In this document: positions 57,123 through 64,000 of the stretch, piece by piece | Position numbering within the stretch: position 1 is the first letter of the stretch | Layout of the letters: each line of letters begins with the position of its first letter | Assembly: GCA_020747065.1 (NCBI GenBank) | Contig: JAGMVK010000028.1 | Span: 248,001 to 312,000, forward strand | Direction: 5' to 3' | DNA from: Cadophora sp. MPI-SDFR-AT-0126 | Lineage: Eukaryota > Ascomycota > Leotiomycetes > Helotiales > Ploettnerulaceae | DNA length: 64,000 nucleotides | Translations under genes and position numbers: made by a program | The notes under the pieces: model-generated | Told to the model about the DNA's origin: nothing | What the model saw: only the letters and a program-made list of their open reading frames with translations | The model's database searches: none

Positions 57123-57339
57123 TGTAATGAGGCGTATATTCAGAATCAGGGTATTGCCTTAGGCAACCTTAGTTTCGAGCCTTAGCGAGCTCCCTCTACT
57201 TATAAGAGCTCCCCTTTACTCATAGAATTAGAAGAATTAAAGACTTTTTCTACCTTGAATTTCAATCATAAGTAGTTTCTTATATTTTATTTCTAGGTTT
57301 AGTAACTTACTTAGTTTTATATTATTCCAGGTTTTTATA
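57123..57339 (+). repeat. 5' LTR of family C
   Basis: About 217 bp, starting TGTAATGAGGCG. The start is exact, because identity to family A stops there. The end is estimated from a TTTATA (RIPed CTGCA-like) before the gag leader. A candidate TSD AGTAA (57118-57122) cannot be checked because the other end is outside the window. Confidence 0.55.
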
Positions 57340-58199
57340 TCTAATAACTTATATAAAGAAAAAAATTATTAGAATTTTATTTCTATATAACTTATATAAA
57401 AGCATCTTATCTTATATTTAGAATTATTATAATCTAAAATTAATAATAATATTAATAGCTTTATTTCTGCCCTTAATAAGCTAGAAGCCCTTTACCTTAG
57501 TATTAATAGAAGAGAATAAGTTAAAAGACCTATAATGCGATTAATATAAAAGCTAGAGTAGATTTCCTTATCTTAATAAGATTAGTATAAGCTTACTATT
57601 ATTAAATCTAATATCTTAAGATAACTTTGGAAATTAAGTTTAATTATAAAGGTATTGTAGCTTTTCCTAAAAAGAAATAAGTATTAGGACCTTAGAACGA
57701 AAATTAATAGTCTGGAATTAAAACCCTAGGATCTTTTTTAGACTAATATCTTAAGTTAATTATAAAGCTTAGTTTTAAAAGTAATTTTAATCCTTTTACT
57801 TATTTTGAATACTTTATTAGAATTACTAAAATAGAATCTAGCTTAGATTTACTACTAGGTAGAAACTATAGATAAGGAGAGCGAAAAGTTATTTATGATT
57901 CCGGATTATAAATTAGCTTAATATAAAAAGTATATTAATTCTTTTTTTAAAAAAAAAATCGAAAATTAATATCTTTACCTCTTTATTTATTCTTAGAACT
58001 TCTAAAAGAATTATTAAGTTTTAGCGAACTAGTACCTAAGCTTTTTAAAATTTATTAAGTTCTTTTTTTATCTAATATTTTTAATACCCCTAAAGAACTA
58101 AGTTCTTTAATCTTTTAAAATGAATTATTCTCTTTTATTAAACTTTATTTCAATTAGAATATAACTAACTTATTAAAATAGAACTTACTTTAGTTAATA

Positions 58200-61100
58200 A
58201 AGGGTAAGATATCTCTTCTTAAGTTTAAGAGAATGCCCTTCTTTATAAGAGCTAATATTTTTGATTTCTTAGAATAGTATAAAGAAATCTGTAATAATTA
58301 TTTTATTTTTACTATAGAATAGGTTCTTTATCTTTCCTACTACTATAATAGTACTTACAGGGATATAGTTAAGACTATATCTAAGTAGAAGGAGCGCAGA
58401 GACTAGGATATTCTCTCTAAGACCTTAAAAGCTGAATTTCAAGAGTATGACTAATAGTAAATTAGGGATACTATAAAATTCCTTTAGGAGTTTATAATAA
58501 TAACTAGAATTAGTAAAGACTTTAAGAACTATTACTAATTATATACTTAAGTATTAAAAGCTCTCTTATAAAAAGAAGTACTTAGTAAAGTGGACTAGAG
58601 TTAACTATTTCTCCTTAGTATTCTAAAAGAGCTTAGAAATAAGCTTATTAAGTATTACAAGATTAATAATTTAGCTTTAGAAACTTATAAGAAGTACAAA
58701 GAATTCCGCGATAATATACTTAAATTAGTAAAGAGCGAGTAAACTATTGAAGTACTTTAGTAAGAAAAGGCACTAATTACTAAATATACTTAGGAAATTT
58801 AAGACTTAATTAAAGAATATACTTAGTGTTCTATTATAACGGAAGTCGTAAAAAAAAAGCTTGTAGTAATACCTTTTATAGAGTAAGTAGTTACTAAAAT
58901 AAAGAAAGAAGATTTAGAATAAATAATTTTAAATTTTATAAATCTAAAAATTAATAGATTTTATAATAAGATTAAGAAGTTTATAATTAATATATAAATA
59001 TAATATACTCCAGAATTTGAACACTAGTATTAGAATACCTCTCGGTAATTTTACTTAAAACCTAATTACTTAAACTACACCTAATAAAATACACGGAGTA
59101 ATTAAATTAATATAAGTAAAGGTGTGGAAATTAATACTATAAAATATGAAGGAAGACTAAGAATTTATAATTTCTACAAGGGAAAGTTTAGAGTAAAACC
59201 TTACTAGTTTAGAGATAAATACCTAATCTTTTACTTCTATATTAATAATAAGATTTATTATATTAATAAGTATAAAAAGCTTTACTACGACCTAAATAGA
59301 AAAGGAATTGAAGAAGCGGTTAAAAAGTAAGAGATAGCGTAGGTTAGCGTAATTAAACTTAAGACTATTAGAATGAAGTAGGACCCGGATTTAGAAGCTT
59401 AAAAGAAAAACCCTTAGATTTATACTATTATAAAGCTCCCTATTTGCGATATTAGGTTAAACTCGAAAGCCGTAACTAATCTAGGTAAAAAGATAATTAC
59501 TATTATCTATATATCTAAAAATATAAAACTTAAATAGATAAAAATTAATACTAGTATAAGAACTAAGTAAGCTTTTCTAAGTAAAGTACAGAAGTAAAGA
59601 GTAGAGTAGGAAAAAAATTATAGGATCATCTTAAATAAAGTGAATTAAGAATTAGAACAACTTAAGACCGCTAACGACGATTAGGAAATAGATAATATAG
59701 ATAATAGTCCTAGAGTAGAGATTATTAAGGAAAGTACCGGGGCTAGGAGGTAAAAGAAAACAGGCTAGTAAAAAACTATTAAAGTACTAAAACAAAAGAA
59801 ATTCCTTAATAAATATATTACCTCCTTTACTTAAGAGAGTGCAATTAATACTATTATAAATTAGGACTTGAAAGTCAAGATTAAGGACCTTTATAGCTTA
59901 TAAGCTTAATAAGATAGGATAATGAATTAGACTATTCCCTTAGTATTAATTAAAGGGGGCTCTAATGTTTATATTAGTCTAATTAAGGAGGACGAAATTA
60001 ATAAATTTAAATCTAGTACTCTTAATACTATAGATATTAGTAAAATTAATACAGAAGATATTAAGACCCTTATAAGCTTTATTACTAAATAAGATAAAAT
60101 AATTAGGAATTATTCAAAGCTTACTATATAAATCCCCAAAATATAGGTAGCGATTATAGGGAAAATCAGGATTCGAGCTATAGTAGACTCCGAGTCTAAA
60201 GTCAATATTATTAATAAGGCTGTTACTAAAGTAGCCTAACTACTTATTATTTCCTATAAGACTATAATCTTTTGAACTATTACTAGAGATTAAGTAATCT
60301 TTAATAGAAAGATTAAGAATATCGCTATTAATATTAGGAGTATTAAGACCTATACTGACTTTTTTATTATTAAGAATATTAATTATGATTTGTTACTTGG
60401 AATATTATTTATTTTTGAGAGTTACTTAGGTTTTAAGTACTCTGGTAATAGGGCAATAGTTGTAATATTCATGGATATAGCTTGTATTAGGACTGGGTAG
60501 GTTATTATTATTGAAGACCTTGCTAATATTAAAAATGGATTGGAAAATACTTAACTAGTACGTATGCTAGGGTGGGTGCTAGTGTAGAAAAAGACCTAGA
60601 TAAACTAGAATAGGAGGTCTTTACTTCTAATTCGAGATTATGAGTTAAAATAAAGAGTTTTATAGGAATTACTAGTACTAGGTTACTGGATTAGGATATA
60701 ATGAAAAAAAAACAGTAAAAAAACTATAATTTGACTCGTAAGCTGAAATCACGAGTAATTATAAGTAAAATATATTTGATTTAATTAAACTTAAAAGGTG
60801 AAAAGTTTATATTTATTATTAATAATGATCCTCTATTAGAAGCTGAAACTAGGATTATAAATATTAATACACTTTATAAAAAGAAAGTAAATAAGATAAG
60901 GTTAATAGATCTTAGGACTTTAGATAAAAATATACCTAAGGAAATTAATAACTAGTTTAAGTAAGATAAAAAAGTATAGCTATCTTAACCTAGGGGATTA
61001 TTTATAAATTATATTATTGGCCGATTTTTAAATAAAGAGCTAGGACACTAGCTTATATAGGAAATATTTAACTAATTGATTATTAGTAAGCAATTAATAA

Positions 61101-64000
61101 TAGAAGAATAGGAATTACTATTCTAAACACTATTAAATTGTAAAAAAGCTTTAGCCTTTAATTAGACCTAACTTAGTAGGATTAGGAAGGAAGTTACCTC
61201 ACTATTGGAGATTAAAACTATACTATATAAAGCTTAGTAAAAGAAATTATTTCCGGTCCCAAAAGCCCTTTTAAAGAAAGTAATTTCTATACTTAAGAAA
61301 TATCTAAAGTAAAGAATTATAAAACTATACCATAATTTATACCAAAATAAGTAATTTTTAGTTGCAAAAAAAGAGAAAGGGATCTTCTAATTAATTATAA
61401 CTATTATTAAAATAAATAAAGTTATTATTTAAAACACTAATATCCCTCCAAATATAAACTAGTTTTTTACAAAGTTTACTAAACTTATAATAGCTTTCTT
61501 AATTAACCTATTCTCTAGATATAATTAATTTATATTAGATGTATACTCACGGAACATAATAGTAATTCATATTCCACTAGGCCTTCTTCGTATAACTAAA
61601 TTACCTTAAGGAACTACTAATTCCATAACCTAGTTTATTCAAGTTATTTATAAGATTCTACTTAATTATATCCCGGATATTATACTACTATATATAGATA
61701 ATATTAGAGTTAAGGATTCTACCTTATTTTATAATAATAAAGAAGTTCTATTAGGGATTCAAAGATTTATTATAGAATATATTTAAAATCTGGATAAGGT
61801 CTTAGTACGCTTTAAGTAATCGGGAGCTACTATTAAACCTAAATCCTAGTATTATTTACCTAGACTTAAAATTATAGAATTTATTATTAATAGTAATAAA
61901 TAGTATTCTGAAATAGTAAAAGTATTAAAGATTTAAGAATAGAAGAGATGTAATAATATTTCAAAAGCTAGAGCCTTTATTAGAGTTATGATATATTATT
62001 AATTATAGATTAAAAACTTCTCAACTATTATAGCTTTAATATATGCTATAATACGGAAAGAAGTCATATTTAATTAGCAGGACCCTTAAAAGTAGGCTAT
62101 ACAGTGACTTAAGAATGCACTACTTAGTACCCTATCCTTAATTAAGATTAATTATAGTCTTGAAGTAGGTCCTATTATACTTATAGTAAATACTAGTAAG
62201 ATTAGTTAGGGAGCTATCTTATAGTAGCTTAATAACTAGAAGAAGAGATATTCAGCGCGATTTAAGAGTAGTCTCTGAAATCTTACGAAAAGTAAGTATA
62301 ATATAATAAAGAGGGAATACTAAGGAGCTCTAAAAGCTATAAAAAAGATATAAAGTAAATTTTATAAAGTATACTTTATTCTTAAAATAGATATAAAAGT
62401 TCTTATAAAATAACTAAATAAAGTAGTTAGTAACTTACTTAGGATATTATTTATAAATTAGATTACTTAAATATACTTAATAGATTTTAAAGTTAAATAT
62501 ATCCTAGAAATAAAGAATATCACTACTAATAGATTATTATAAAGAGAAAGAGAGTACTCCTTAAATATTAATAAAAAAGATAAGAAAGATATTAATAAGT
62601 AGATTTCAAATAAACTTAACTCAGTTTTAATATTCAATATTTCCTCTAAATATCTCGTGAGCTAAGATCATAAATTAATAAAATAAATTCTACAGCTAAA
62701 CTACTCTAAAGAATCAGAATAAATTACCAGATTTTTTTACTTATTAAAACAGCTAAGAATAGTTAAGTTAAGTAACTACAAAAAAATTCAAGAGTCAAGC
62801 TTTTTAGTACTTTACTCGAGACGAGTATTTCTATTAAAGAGCTAATAACTATAACTAAGTACGTCTTATTATTAAAGATAAGCTCGAACGATTTAAAGTT
62901 ATTAAAGAGTATTATAATAAGGGAGAGTATAAAGGTACTGAATCGACTTTTTTTTACCTTTTAAAGCGATTCTTTTAGGCTAGTTTTTATAAAGATTATA
63001 AGGCCTTTTGCAAAAGTTATGAAGAATACTAGAAGAGATAACCTAGTCGTGAAGAGAACTCGTTATATTTAACTTAGTTAATTAGGCTATTTAAACGTGT
63101 TAGCCTAAATATTATAAGAGTTCTTATACTAGATAATAGGAAGAAATACTTTGTTTTAGTAAAAGAGGACTTATTTGAATAAATTAAAGAAAGATTACTT
63201 ATAAGAGCTAAATCTACTGATATTACTAAATTCCTATAGGAAGAGGTTATTTACTAGTATAGCCTTTTTAGTAGATTTACAGTTAATAAGGGACTTAAGA
63301 ATAAGAAAATAGTATAGGAATTTATATTAAAATATAATATTAAAAGAATCTAAATCTTAGCTTATAATTCTAAGGCTAATAGGAATATTAAGTGCGCTTA
63401 TTAAAATATTTTAGATAGCTTTTTTAAAGTAATAAAAGAAGGTTTTCATAAATAAATAAATAAATTTAAAAGTATTTTTTTTACTTTAAGAATATTAATC
63501 TATTAACTAATTAGAGTAATTCTATTCTTTTTACTTTATAGTTAAAAGGCTATTTTACTCTTAAAAAGCAGATTTCTGATTTAGAGAATAATAGATTATA
63601 GTAAGGTTTATACTAGAAGAGATCTTCTAGTTCTTTGAGCTTACTAACTAGAACTCTAGGACAAGGATATTAAAAATATTATCCTCTATAAAAGAAGGTA
63701 TTAGGAAACCGTAAAAGAGACGTGGGACTAAATACAAGTCCTTAAAGCTAGGCTGATTATAAAGAATAACTTAGTTCTGGTTTATAATATATAGCGATTA
63801 ATTAACCTTTTAGCAAATACGAAATTAAAGTACTAATAGCGTGAGCTATATAGAATCTCTAAGGAGGACTCTTAAAAAGAGTATTATTAATTATAAGAGC
63901 TTAATAGGATTACTCTTAAGAAAACATTTACTATAAACTAATTCAAATAATTCTTTTAGTAAAATTAAATACTTTTCCTACTCTTAAAGACTAAAAATGA
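58200..64000 (+). pseudogene. Family C gag-pol, RIPed
   Basis: Gag: MPFFIRANIFDFLE-type start and a long Lys/Glu-rich region. Protease at about 60170-60450: IRAIVDSESKVNIINKAV (mutated VDSGSEV), then NYDLLLGILFIFESYLGFKY. Reverse transcriptase at about 61370-61900: LINLFSRYN, FILDVYSRNIIVIHIPLG, then LLYIDNIRVKD at the catalytic YIDD position. RNase H at about 62170-62360 (VNTSKIS, KYNIIKREY). Integrase from about 63150 onward reaches the window edge. Stops replace Gln/Trp throughout, so it is dead. Confidence 0.75.

Larger units (their letters stand above)
57123..64000 (+). mobile_element. Ty3/Gypsy retrotransposon family C (3' end outside window)
   Basis: Plus-strand element beginning with an LTR at 57123 (TGTAATGAGGCGTATATTC) that probably ends near 57339 (about 217 bp). 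It runs 6.9 kb to the window edge without reaching its 3' LTR. It carries gag (about 58200-59900), protease, reverse transcriptase, RNase H and integrase. Its LTR differs entirely from families A and B. Mutated by RIP, but less than element E. Confidence 0.8.

Overview
The window looks like a chromosome segment of a filamentous ascomycete. Genes have short (41-132 nt) GT-AG introns. Protein families are typically fungal: a HET-domain protein, 2EXR-domain proteins and an ACT-family permease. Long blocks of very AT-rich DNA carry the signature of repeat-induced point mutation (RIP): recognisable transposon proteins in which Gln and Trp codons have become stops, Cys/His codons Tyr, Asp Asn and Glu Lys. 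My impression of a Leotiomycete (Helotiales-type) genome rests only on the general look of the elements and is inference.

Layout. 1-8.25 kb is a balanced-GC gene island: the 3' end of an unrecognised gene, a seven-exon amino-acid/choline-type permease, and two divergent paralogous 2EXR genes on the minus strand. 8.25-18.4 kb is RIPed: a Fot1/pogo-type DNA transposon with TA target-site duplication (TSD), a plus-strand Ty3/Gypsy chromovirus relic with a small non-RIPed insertion in its protease, and the 3' end of a Tad1-like LINE. 18.4-20.35 kb is a lightly mutated repeat island ending in a second LINE tail. 20.35-28.1 kb is a second gene island: a multi-pass membrane protein with a duplicated 45-residue heptad-like C-terminal unit, a single-exon HET protein, and a 772-bp non-autonomous transposon whose inverted termini match the element at 8.7 kb.

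28.1-64 kb is almost solid RIPed transposon DNA with a readable insertion history. Gypsy family A (30551-43993, minus strand) is split by Gypsy family B (35273-42034), whose two 492-bp LTRs and 5-bp TSD (GGAAC/AGAAC, differing by one RIP-type change) are intact. A Tc1/mariner relic (44564-47673) is split by a less mutated pogo-type element (45230-47087). Two solo LTRs of family A lie at 29.3 and 53.1 kb. A second A copy (53864-57122) is interrupted by plus-strand Gypsy family C, which runs off the window.

The most unusual signal is in family A. Both copies carry, antisense to pol and just inside the 3' LTR, an ORF relic whose Tyr residues fall at the exact spacing of a Zn(II)2Cys6 cluster, followed by a charged alpha-helical region. 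It reads as an accessory zinc-cluster protein carried by a retrotransposon. No rRNA, tRNA or CRISPR array was seen.
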